Shown in pieces: positions 1 to 7,030 of a stretch of DNA of 15,612 nucleotides (position 1 is its first letter; each line of letters opens with the position of its first letter). The notes under the pieces are model-generated. The model was given only the letters and a program-made list of their open reading frames with translations. It did not search any database and was not told where the DNA came from. A program made the translations under genes and the position numbers. Source of the stretch: Pseudobdellovibrionaceae bacterium (lineage in GTDB: Bacteria > Bdellovibrionota > Bdellovibrionia > Bdellovibrionales > JAMPXM01); contig JAEUWE010000268.1 in assembly GCA_016791465.1 (NCBI GenBank), positions 1-15,612 on the forward strand, given 5' to 3'.

Positions 1-321
1 GCCGTTGTGCTCAATGGTTTCGGGTCGAGCGTAGGCCTCGTTTGAATGTGCGGTACCGCAATTTGGGCACTCTTGGCGTTTGTACTTGTTTGGTTTAGCG
101 CTCACCTGCGCAGAACAGCTCTTACATGAATAATATCCCCAAACTTGATCGCCGGGCTCGAGCCGGACTTCGCGGTAACCTCTCTTTGACGTCGTTCCGG
201 CGAAAATATCGTAGCACGAGTTTGCTTCTGCTGAACTCATCGCCAACGGAGAAATGACTGAGGAAAGTCCTAGGAGAAGCGCGAGTCCGAAATGAAGAAC
301 CGAGTGGATAACGTGTTTCAT
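1..321 (-). CDS. Exported small protein with paired CxxC motifs (zinc-ribbon-like), 3' end outside window
   Basis: An open frame of 107 codons starts at the ATG at 321-319 and runs off the left edge, so the C-terminus is missing. A Sec-type signal peptide is visible (MKHVIHS, then a hydrophobic core FGLALLLGLSSVISPLA), with probable cleavage after the AEA around residue 33. The mature part has one early Cys (CYDIF), then CKSC and CPNC separated by 18 residues. That spacing suits a zinc ribbon or rubredoxin-like knuckle, although disulfides are equally possible in the periplasm. The start is supported by GGAGGG, which overlaps the stop codon of the upstream gene, so the two genes are probably translationally coupled (11 nt apart). 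I do not recognise a family. Export is well supported; metal binding is inferred from the Cys pattern alone. Confidence 0.7.
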   Translation of the reverse strand, partial: MKHVIHSVLHFGLALLLGLSSVISPLAMSSAEANSCYDIFAGTTSKRGYREVRLEPGDQVWGYYSCKSCSAQVSAKPNKYKRQECPNCGTAHSNEAYARPETIEHNG

Positions 322-332
322 AGTGTGCCCTC

Positions 333-3284
333 CTACAATAAGCCCTGTGTGACGAGATGAGATGTCCGGAGCGTTCGTGAGATAATCGGCATAAACAGCA
401 TTCGACGGGCATTTTGCCTTTTGTCGATACCGGGCAGCATTCCTTTTCGATCTGATGCGAGGGTGTTTAGGCGATCGTATTCAGCGTTGGCGGACTTCGA
501 GTTGCGGGTCGTCAGCAGAGTCACGAGCGGCTCAAGCGCGGAATCCATTTTGGTGAGGCTTGCTTTCTTCATGTAGAACTCGAGGCGTCCACCGAGAAGT
601 CCGAGAGAGGCTGTGGCGTTCGGGTTTGTGGCGTCGTTTTGAATCAGCGCTTTTAATTCTTCGATGATCGCCGTATTGGGAGATTCGTTGTCGACGGCTT
701 CTGCGATTTCCAACACCATGCTGTTCAAAGCAAGATCCTGCCAGGCCGGATTGGCAGCAACGGATTTCATCGCGACGTATTTTTCACGTAAGCCCGAGGC
801 AACGAGACTTGCCGCCATGTTTTCGTCGCTGAGGATGAAGTTTTTGTCTTGAGTCTCGCGGTCATCGCGCGGCAACCAGGCGAGTCCGCCGCGAACTCCT
901 GTTCCGAGGGTTCGCGTCACATCGATAGTCCCGAGAGTGTACTGCGGCCGCAATCCATCGCCGATCTTTTTTATCGTTCGATTGACCACTTTAATCAAGA
1001 AGCGGTCTTTGGGGTGGGCTTTGGTGAGTTGAGTCTTCAACTCGTCGATACGTGTTTGAAGAAGTGTCGTTTTTGGTTTGAAAAGCGACTTGTCGGTGAT
1101 CTCAACATTATATGTCTCATTCTGTTCGAATGGAACACGCCCGGTCATCGCATCCTCGTAGCTGATCAATGCTCCTGATCCAGTGGAGTGCTTCTTGGTG
1201 AGAAGATCGAGTTTTTCGTCGCCGCCAACGATGTAAACTCGAACGCCCTTGTCGCGCGCGGCTTGAAGATATTCGCTCGTTGAGATCATGTCGGAGCTGC
1301 GGACGTGCTTGTCGTTTGCGTTGTTGAGAACGATGATTGTGCGATTCTTATAGAGATCGCTCAGTGCTGCTCCCTTGGGAAGGGCCTTTAGCAGAGCGAG
1401 AGTTCCCTGATAAGAGACATCCCAAACGTCGACCTTCATTCCAAGGCGTTTGGCGAGTGAGAGCCAGGCGACATATTCGTCACGTTGAGTGCCGCCGTTC
1501 GTGACTAGCAACCAGTTGCTATCGGCCGCGCCTGCGAAGATCTGCGCGATTGTGAAGCGAAGTGTGCTGAGTTGGACTTCTTTGCTGGGTGATCCAGACT
1601 CAATTGTCTTTAATTTTGCGCCGGCACCAACATAAAAGTCGGTGTAGGGAAGGTTTTTGTCATCAAAGGTCAGGGTGCCTTTCAGAGTGAAGCTGGCTCC
1701 TGGCTGGAGAAGGGCTACCGATTGCGAGTAGGCGGATATGATCTGACTTCCGTTGAAGGTGACTCCGCCGGCGAGATTTTCACTGCCTGTCGGACGCCAA
1801 CTGCGAATGCTTGCCTCGAGACTTCGACCGGCGGCAGATTGAGTTCCAAGAGGTGCCGTTGAGATGTTCTTGACGCTCCAGAAAATATCGGTCGATTCGC
1901 CGGGTGCGAGGGATGTCTTCTTTGCCGATATCCTCGATACTTCAACCGGATACGAAATGACCAGAGTTCGAGGAAGTCGCAGGCCGTCGACGGTGCGATT
2001 GATACGGGTCATTGTCGCCATCGGAACAATTGATTCGGAGATCGACATGCGATTGTGTTCGGCCTTGAGCCGGTTGTCGCGAATTTTAAATGTCAGAGTT
2101 TTGCTGAGTTGAATGCGTGACTTGCCATTGACGGCCGGAATTTCGATTTCTTGCGGTTCGGCTATGATCCAGTCCGTGTTGCTGAGGCTCACGATCGCTT
2201 TTGCTTTTCCAGGCACCCAGGGCATATCGCTGCGGTTTTCAATTTGAATACCGGTGACTTCAACTGTTTCACCTGGTTCGAAGATGCCGTTTGGATCGAG
2301 CTCTCTAAAGCTAAAGGAAGTCATTCGCAGATCGAAAGGACGACTGTATCGAGAGATGGAGCCATTTTCTTCTTTTACTGAGAATGAGTACGTGCCGTCG
2401 CGTCCGCGCGCACCACTCGAAATGTTGCCGCCGCCACTGTGGCCTGATGAACCGCTGGATCCCTGAAAGCCGCCACTGTTTGAGTGCGATGTCATGATGT
2501 CGTGACACTGTCCCTTTACGGTCGTGTAAGAACCATTTGAATTGGACTCTAGACGGTCGGGGTCGCATCGCTCTCCAGTTTTTTCTTCCCACGAGAAGCT
2601 GCTGCCGCCACTGCCGCCATCTCCGCCTTGACCGCCGCGACCAGGTTTTCCACCTGTGCCGCCTTGCCCACCAGCCACATCGGTTTGCACAAGGAGGGCG
2701 AGATGTAGATCATTGATTGGCAATTGAACGTTGATTGTTCCGCCGTCGCCACCATTTGAACCTGCCGTTGCATCGCCGCCATTTCCGCCATTGTGCCCGC
2801 GTCCTCCATTGGTGCCACTTGAGTATCGAGTCGCGTCGCTTCCCCTTTGGCCGCGAGCGCCACCTTCGCCGTCGCCACCGTTTCCGCCTCGGCCTCCGTT
2901 TCCGCCCAGAGCTTTCAGATGAATGTTGAGCCCGGGCGAAAGATCGACGGTTTGATTTGCTCCTCTTCCATCGACGGTTCCGAGAATCTGAACGTAACCA
3001 TTTCCTCCTCGTTCGAGATCGGAAAGAGTGACGCTGATATTGCCGCCGTTCATTCCCGCGCTCGAGGGGCCGGCATTGCCTCCGTTGCGGCCATCGCCGT
3101 AGGCCGCGGCATTGGAATAAGAGCTGTTGCTGTTTCCATCTTGACCATCTCGCCCGTGGCTACCGTTGGCGTTCAGTTCGATGGAGTGGCCGTTTGGAGG
3201 GAGGAGCAATGAAAATGAGAGAACCGTTGTGAGGCCAAGTCCGGCCCTCTTCAGCGTGCGATTTTTTTTTGTTGAATGACGCAT
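333..3284 (-). CDS. Large exported Gly-rich protein with Ig-like and alpha/beta domains, function unknown
   Basis: The protein has 983 residues. Residues 1 to about 35 form a signal peptide: a basic start (RHSTKKNRTLKR), a hydrophobic core, and cleavage near NGHSIE. Residues 41-295 are Gly/Asn/Ser-rich, with GGxGGxGG runs alternating with short beta-like stretches (GGNISVTL, GGTINVQLPINDLHLALLV). Residues about 325-580 look like two beta-sandwich (Ig/CARDB-like) modules, each with a PGE turn (EPGETVEV, APGESTDIFWSV). Residues about 588-720 look like an alpha/beta Rossmann-type fold (strands NWLLVTNGG, RTIIVLNNAN, VRVYIVGGDE). The rest, to 983, is mostly helical. The only two Cys (240, 260) could form a disulfide. 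I chose ATG 3284 over the ATG four codons upstream because GGAGGA lies 4 nt before it and overlaps the upstream ATG. The protein probably acts at the cell surface or in the periplasm; no catalytic motif is evident. Confidence 0.85.
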   Translation of the reverse strand: MRHSTKKNRTLKRAGLGLTTVLSFSLLLPPNGHSIELNANGSHGRDGQDGNSNSSYSNAAAYGDGRNGGNAGPSSAGMNGGNISVTLSDLERGGNGYVQILGTVDGRGANQTVDLSPGLNIHLKALGGNGGRGGNGGDGEGGARGQRGSDATRYSSGTNGGRGHNGGNGGDATAGSNGGDGGTINVQLPINDLHLALLVQTDVAGGQGGTGGKPGRGGQGGDGGSGGSSFSWEEKTGERCDPDRLESNSNGSYTTVKGQCHDIMTSHSNSGGFQGSSGSSGHSGGGNISSGARGRDGTYSFSVKEENGSISRYSRPFDLRMTSFSFRELDPNGIFEPGETVEVTGIQIENRSDMPWVPGKAKAIVSLSNTDWIIAEPQEIEIPAVNGKSRIQLSKTLTFKIRDNRLKAEHNRMSISESIVPMATMTRINRTVDGLRLPRTLVISYPVEVSRISAKKTSLAPGESTDIFWSVKNISTAPLGTQSAAGRSLEASIRSWRPTGSENLAGGVTFNGSQIISAYSQSVALLQPGASFTLKGTLTFDDKNLPYTDFYVGAGAKLKTIESGSPSKEVQLSTLRFTIAQIFAGAADSNWLLVTNGGTQRDEYVAWLSLAKRLGMKVDVWDVSYQGTLALLKALPKGAALSDLYKNRTIIVLNNANDKHVRSSDMISTSEYLQAARDKGVRVYIVGGDEKLDLLTKKHSTGSGALISYEDAMTGRVPFEQNETYNVEITDKSLFKPKTTLLQTRIDELKTQLTKAHPKDRFLIKVVNRTIKKIGDGLRPQYTLGTIDVTRTLGTGVRGGLAWLPRDDRETQDKNFILSDENMAASLVASGLREKYVAMKSVAANPAWQDLALNSMVLEIAEAVDNESPNTAIIEELKALIQNDATNPNATASLGLLGGRLEFYMKKASLTKMDSALEPLVTLLTTRNSKSANAEYDRLNTLASDRKGMLPGIDKRQNARRMLFMPIISRTLRTSHLVTQGLL
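2400..3164 (-). repeat. Gly-rich repeat-coding segment (residues 41-295 of the 983-residue protein)
   Basis: This is a degenerate in-frame repeat of GGN/GGx codons, read on the minus strand as GGNGGRGGNGGDGEGGARG-type runs. Two non-repetitive beta-like inserts interrupt it, around residues 97-126 and 183-204. The repeat is at the protein level: codons vary, so there is no exact DNA tandem repeat. Such GGx runs can pack as polyglycine-II-type bundles, but no structure can be shown from the sequence. Confidence 0.75.
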
Positions 3285-3571
3285 GCTTTCCTCCATTTGT
3301 ACGGGATCATCAAAGGACCGAGTCGCAAGACCTGTTCCGGGTTTGAAGGATGTTCAGGGCTGTCAAACTTTTCGACAAAAGCGGGCGGGCTTCAATTGCC
3401 GCGGGTTTGGGTCGATTGCCCCGTTTGCCTCGAGAGAGTGCGGTGCCGGTGAAGGCCGATCGGTGCCGAATTTTGTGACGCAATTGCGCTTTTCCTGCTA
3501 GCGGCGAGTGGCGTCGTTTGACTCATTTGCACGATCGGTCGAGTATTTTCCCAGACGTTTGACGAGGGGGA
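3285..3571. promoter_or_regulatory. Divergent intergenic region between the Gly-rich gene and dppA
   Basis: About 290 bases hold no convincing gene; small frames here lack ribosome sites and sensible composition. On the minus strand TTGACA (3366-3361) is a perfect -35 hexamer, but no good -10 lies 16-18 nt further on. On the plus strand TTGACT (near 3528) likewise has no good -10 at normal spacing (the T-rich TATTTT is 20 nt away). CGGTGCCG occurs twice exactly 20 bp apart (3441-3448, 3461-3468), and the palindrome CGCAATTGCG follows at 3479-3488. These could be operator sites for dppA, but the promoter itself is not resolved. Confidence 0.4.
3289..3294 (-). promoter_or_regulatory. Shine-Dalgarno site that fixes the start at 3284
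   Basis: GGAGGA on the minus strand ends 4 nt before the ATG at 3284-3282. It overlaps the alternative ATG at 3296-3294, which itself has no good ribosome site upstream. The shorter form (MRHSTKK) is therefore preferred. Confidence 0.75.
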
Positions 3572-5182
3572 ATGATGACCGGTTCAAAGACTCTTTTGGC
3601 GCTGCTTCTGACTCTGGTGAGTGCGAATCTGGGTGTGGTGAGTTCGGCCAGCGCTGCCGCTGGAACTTTCGTTTATTGTTCCGAGGGCAGTCCGCGAACG
3701 TTCAATCCACAAATGGGATCCGATGGCCCAACATTCAACGCCAGTTCGCGCACGATTTATAACCGCCTGGTCGATTTTGAAAAGGGTGGAACCAAGGTTA
3801 TTCCGTCGTTGGCTGAAAGCTGGACGACTTCGAAGAGCAAACTCGAAGTGACATTTAAACTGCGCAAGGGCGTCGAGTTTCAATCGACGCCGTGGTTTAA
3901 GCCAACACGTCCGTTTAATGCCGATGACGTTGTTTTTACTTTCAACCGCATGCTGAAGAAAGATCATCCGTTCAATCGCGTGAACGGTGGAGTTTATGAG
4001 TACTTCACATCGATGGAAATGGATAAGCTCGTCACGGAAGTCAAAAAGGTTGACGACTACACTGTGACGTTTGTGCTTTCTCGTCCAGAGACGCCGTTCC
4101 TGGCCAACATGGGAATGGACTTCGCTTCGATTCTTTCGGCCGAGTATGGCGCGAAGGTTTTGGCGGCAAAGACTCCTGAAAAAATTGATCTTGAGCCCGT
4201 CGGAACCGGACCGTTTCAGTTGGTGCGTTACGAGAAGGATTCTCAAATCCGTTTTGAAGCTCACCCCAAGTATTTCCAAGGGAAAAACAAAATCGATAAG
4301 CTTGTATTTGCCATCACCGTTGACCCATCGGTGCGTTCGCAGAAGTTAAAGCGCGGCGAATGTCAGTTGGTGGCGGAGCCGTCGGTGATGGATCTCGCAG
4401 GTTTAAAGAAGGAGCTCGGCGTTTCTGTTATGGAGCGCGAGGGTTTGAATGTTGGTTACCTTGCAATCAATGTTGAGAAGAAGCCGTTTGGAGACCGCCG
4501 TGTTCGCGAGGCTCTGGCGAAGGCATTGAATCGCAAGACCTACCTTGATGCGATTTATCAAGGGCAGGCGATGTTGGCGAAGAATCCGATTCCGCCAAGC
4601 ATGTGGTCGTACAACACGGCGACGAAAGATGTGGAGCAGGATGTGGCCGGAGCGAAAAAGCTTTTGGCCGATGCGGGTTATCCCAACGGGTTTGAAACCA
4701 CACTTTGGTATATGCCGGTATCACGGCCCTACAATCCGAATGCAAAAAAGATGGCTGAGATGATGCAGGCCGATCTTGCTGCAGTCGGTGTGAAAGTGAA
4801 ACTCGTTTCTTATGAGTGGGGCACTTACCTCGATAAGGCGCGCAAGGGAGAGCACGACCTGCTTCTGATCGGCTGGACTGGAGACAATGGTGATCCCGAC
4901 AATTTTCTCGGTACGCTCTTGAGCTGTGCTGCTGTCAAAGGTGGTTCGAACTACTCGCGCTGGTGCAACGCTGAATTCGATAAGCTTGTGACGGAGGCCC
5001 GTCAGGCGCCTGATATGAAAAAGCGGACTGAGCTTTACACTAAAGCTCAGGCCGTATTCAAACGCGAGCTTCCGTGGGTGACTCTTGCACACGCCAAGGC
5101 CTTTCGGGCGATGGACAAGCGGGTCAAAGGTTACGTGATGTCGCCATTTGGTACGGATTCATTTTACGGAGTGGAGCTGTAA
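3572..5182 (+). CDS. dppA: Dipeptide ABC transporter periplasmic binding protein DppA
   Basis: The product is 536 residues, the usual length for solute-binding proteins of the SBP_bac_5 family. It should capture di- or short peptides in the periplasm and deliver them to DppBC. The signal peptide spans residues 1 to about 28-30, with cleavage within SASAAAG. Similarity to E. coli DppA, recalled from memory, is extensive: FVYCSEGSP, IYNRLVDFEKG, GTGPFQL, RPYNPNAKKMAEM, GWTGDNGDPDNF. Arg385 and Asp438 match E. coli Arg355 and Asp408, which hold the peptide carboxylate and ammonium ends, and both pairs are 53 residues apart. All four Cys contexts of the E. coli protein appear to be kept. There are tandem ATGs at 3572 and 3575; the GAGG at 3564 suits the second slightly better. 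This is the first gene of the dpp operon. Identity is strong; exact peptide preference is not known. Confidence 0.95.
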   Translation: MMTGSKTLLALLLTLVSANLGVVSSASAAAGTFVYCSEGSPRTFNPQMGSDGPTFNASSRTIYNRLVDFEKGGTKVIPSLAESWTTSKSKLEVTFKLRKGVEFQSTPWFKPTRPFNADDVVFTFNRMLKKDHPFNRVNGGVYEYFTSMEMDKLVTEVKKVDDYTVTFVLSRPETPFLANMGMDFASILSAEYGAKVLAAKTPEKIDLEPVGTGPFQLVRYEKDSQIRFEAHPKYFQGKNKIDKLVFAITVDPSVRSQKLKRGECQLVAEPSVMDLAGLKKELGVSVMEREGLNVGYLAINVEKKPFGDRRVREALAKALNRKTYLDAIYQGQAMLAKNPIPPSMWSYNTATKDVEQDVAGAKKLLADAGYPNGFETTLWYMPVSRPYNPNAKKMAEMMQADLAAVGVKVKLVSYEWGTYLDKARKGEHDLLLIGWTGDNGDPDNFLGTLLSCAAVKGGSNYSRWCNAEFDKLVTEARQAPDMKKRTELYTKAQAVFKRELPWVTLAHAKAFRAMDKRVKGYVMSPFGTDSFYGVEL

Positions 5183-5189
5183 TCTGATT

Positions 5190-6218
5190 TTGAGAGCCGT
5201 TAGTCGTCGTTTACTTGAGATTGGGCTTACGCTTTTGGGCGTGAGCCTTGTTGCTTTTTTTCTGATTCGCATGGTGCCGGGGGATCCGGTGACTTTGATG
5301 ATCGGAGAACGCGGAGCTTCGCCTGAGGCAATTGCGGAGTTGAAGGCGCGTCTTGGTCTTGATCGAAGTCTCCTCGAACAGTATGGGCTGTTTGCAGCAG
5401 GTGCGGTCCGCGGCGACTTGGGTGTTTCGATTCTGTCTGGGCGTCCCGTGGCAGGTGAGTTTTTAGAGCGCTTTGCGGCAACATCCGAACTTGGCGTTCT
5501 GGCTTTGATGCTGGCAACGATTGTCGGTGTTGGATTGGGAATCGTTGCGGCGCTCACGCGAGGGCGTTGGCTTGATCGCATCTCGATGTCATTGGCTGTT
5601 ACTTTTTATTCGATGCCGATTTTCTGGTGGGGACTGATGGCGATTGTCCTGTTCAGCGTGAAGCTGGCGTGGCTTCCGGTGTCAGGTCGGATCGCGGTCG
5701 ACTATGATGTGCCCCTGAAGTCGGGCTGGCTCTTGATCGATTGCTGGATGATGGAGGCCGCATTGAGTGAGCGCGTCGCAGCGTTTTGGAGTGCGCTTCG
5801 CCATCTGACACTTCCCGTGATTGTTCTTGCGACGGTGCCACTTGCGGTGATCGCACGCATGACGCGTTCGAGCTTGCTTGAGGTGATCGGTGAAGACTAT
5901 GTGCGTACGGCCCGCGCCAAAGGCTTAAGTCCTCTGCGCGTGATTGGTCTCCATGCCCTTCGCAATGCGCTGATTCCGGTGGTGACCGTTGTCGGTCTGA
6001 TGCTCGGAACGATTTTGACCGGTGCGATTTTGACTGAAACGATTTTTAGTTGGCCGGGTCTTGGGCGCTGGCTCGTGTCGGCTGTTCAATCTCGCGACTA
6101 TCCGGTGATTCAAGGTGGAGTTTTGCTTGTGGCTGTGATCGTCGTCACAACGAGTTTGGTTGTCGATCTGCTTTCGTTCTGGATTTCGCCGCGTCTGCGC
6201 GATCGGGGGCGCTCGTGA
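5190..6218 (+). CDS. dppB: Dipeptide ABC transporter permease DppB
   Basis: This inner-membrane permease of about 342 residues forms the peptide channel with DppC. It has an N-terminal membrane segment, a first periplasmic loop with MVPGDPVTLMIGERG, and several further hydrophobic segments. The cytoplasmic EAA coupling loop spans about residues 235-263 (EDYVRTARAKGLSPLRVIGL), and the FSWPGLGRW and RDYPVIQGGVLLVA motifs are typical of DppB/OppB. The start is uncertain. The only upstream ATG (5148) lies 35 nt inside dppA and adds 14 residues unlike the family. TTG 5190, 7 nt after the dppA stop, gives an N-terminus matching E. coli DppB to within a residue, but the nearest GGAG (5173-5176) is rather far away. 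CTG 5184 or ATT 5187 remain possible. The gene overlaps dppC by 4 nt (GTGA). Confidence 0.92.
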   Translation: MRAVSRRLLEIGLTLLGVSLVAFFLIRMVPGDPVTLMIGERGASPEAIAELKARLGLDRSLLEQYGLFAAGAVRGDLGVSILSGRPVAGEFLERFAATSELGVLALMLATIVGVGLGIVAALTRGRWLDRISMSLAVTFYSMPIFWWGLMAIVLFSVKLAWLPVSGRIAVDYDVPLKSGWLLIDCWMMEAALSERVAAFWSALRHLTLPVIVLATVPLAVIARMTRSSLLEVIGEDYVRTARAKGLSPLRVIGLHALRNALIPVVTVVGLMLGTILTGAILTETIFSWPGLGRWLVSAVQSRDYPVIQGGVLLVAVIVVTTSLVVDLLSFWISPRLRDRGRS

Positions 6219-7030
6219 AGCGCCTTGCGCTTGCGACTATTGGTTTCTTTTTATTGCTTGCGGTATTGGGGCCGTGGCTGGCGCCTTATTCTGCTAGCCA
6301 GACCTTTGAAGGAGTTTATCGCTTGCCGCCGCTGGGCTTTGATGGAGCCGATGCGCGATTCATTCTTGGCACCGATGATGTCGGCCGCGATCAGGTTTCG
6401 CGTCTGATTGAAGGGGCGCGTCTTTCTCTTTTTGCCGGGCTTGCGGTGACTCTGATTTCAATGAGTCTTGGCGTCCTGATCGGTGCGATTGCGGGTTGGA
6501 GTGGTGGCTGGCTAGAGTCGGTCATCTTGCGTTTGATGGATACGTTGATGGCGCTTCCTTCCATTTTACTCGCGATTGTCGTTGTGACGATACTTGGTCC
6601 AAGTTTAACAAACGCGGTGCTGGCGGCTGCGGTGACCTCGATTCCTGGTGTTGTACGCGTGGTGAGAGCGGCGATTGCGATTGAAAAAACCAAGAGCTAT
6701 GCACTGTCATCTCGACTATTTGGAGCGGGGTCTTTGCGCACCGTTGTTTTGGATCTATTGCCGAACTGTATGGCGCCGATTCTTGTACAATTGACGCTCG
6801 GTTTTGGTGACGGCGTACTGAATGTTGCGGCACTTGGTTTTCTAGGGCTCGGTGCGCGGCCACCTTCGGCCGAGTGGGGGACGATGCTCGCTGATGCAAA
6901 GGGCTTTGTCGAGAGCGCGCCCTTCTTGGTGGTGCTGCCGGGACTCTGTATTTTGGCTGTGATTCTATCGGTTAATATTCTTGGCGATAGTTTGCGCGAT
7001 CGACTTGATCCCAAGTTGAGGAAGTTATGA
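6215..7030 (+). CDS. dppC: Dipeptide ABC transporter permease DppC
   Basis: This is the second channel subunit, 271 residues. It starts at GTG 6215, overlapping the dppB stop as GTGA; the longer frame reaching back to 6050 runs inside dppB in another frame and is not family-like. Typical features are APYSASQTFEGVY, the LGTDDVGRDQVSRL loop, a MDTLMALPSILLAIV membrane segment, the EAA loop near residues 160-191 (SSRLFGAGSLRTVVLDLLPN) and LGFLGLGARPPSAEWGTML. The C-terminus LRDRLDPKLRKL matches E. coli DppC closely. Compared with that protein (about 300 residues) it lacks most of the N-terminal cytoplasmic tail and begins almost directly at the first membrane helix. It overlaps dppD by 4 nt (ATGA). 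Confidence 0.94.
   Translation: MKRLALATIGFFLLLAVLGPWLAPYSASQTFEGVYRLPPLGFDGADARFILGTDDVGRDQVSRLIEGARLSLFAGLAVTLISMSLGVLIGAIAGWSGGWLESVILRLMDTLMALPSILLAIVVVTILGPSLTNAVLAAAVTSIPGVVRVVRAAIAIEKTKSYALSSRLFGAGSLRTVVLDLLPNCMAPILVQLTLGFGDGVLNVAALGFLGLGARPPSAEWGTMLADAKGFVESAPFLVVLPGLCILAVILSVNILGDSLRDRLDPKLRKL

Noticed and set aside
2549..2878. Alternate-frame ORFs within the Gly-rich coding region
   Set aside because: Gly-rich codons (GGN) open Ala-, Arg- and Pro-rich frames in the other registers; these are by-products of composition.
2600..2910. CRISPR-like or tandem DNA repeat
   Set aside because: The repetition is at the protein level, with no constant repeat and unique spacer structure.
3285..3296. 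Longer start (MEES) for the Gly-rich protein at ATG 3296
   Set aside because: That ATG is part of the GGAGGA ribosome site serving the ATG at 3284, and it has no ribosome site of its own.
3283..3501. 72-codon plus-strand ORF in the divergent intergenic region
   Set aside because: It overlaps the start of the minus-strand gene, has no ribosome site and has an unlikely composition.
3584..4279. 231-codon minus-strand ORF antisense to dppA
   Set aside because: It is a shadow of a gene with strong homology; the product is Arg/His/Ser-rich with no recognisable motif.
6050..6214. Upstream extension of dppC inside dppB
   Set aside because: The extension lies wholly within dppB in another frame and is not family-like; GTG 6215 gives the expected N-terminus.
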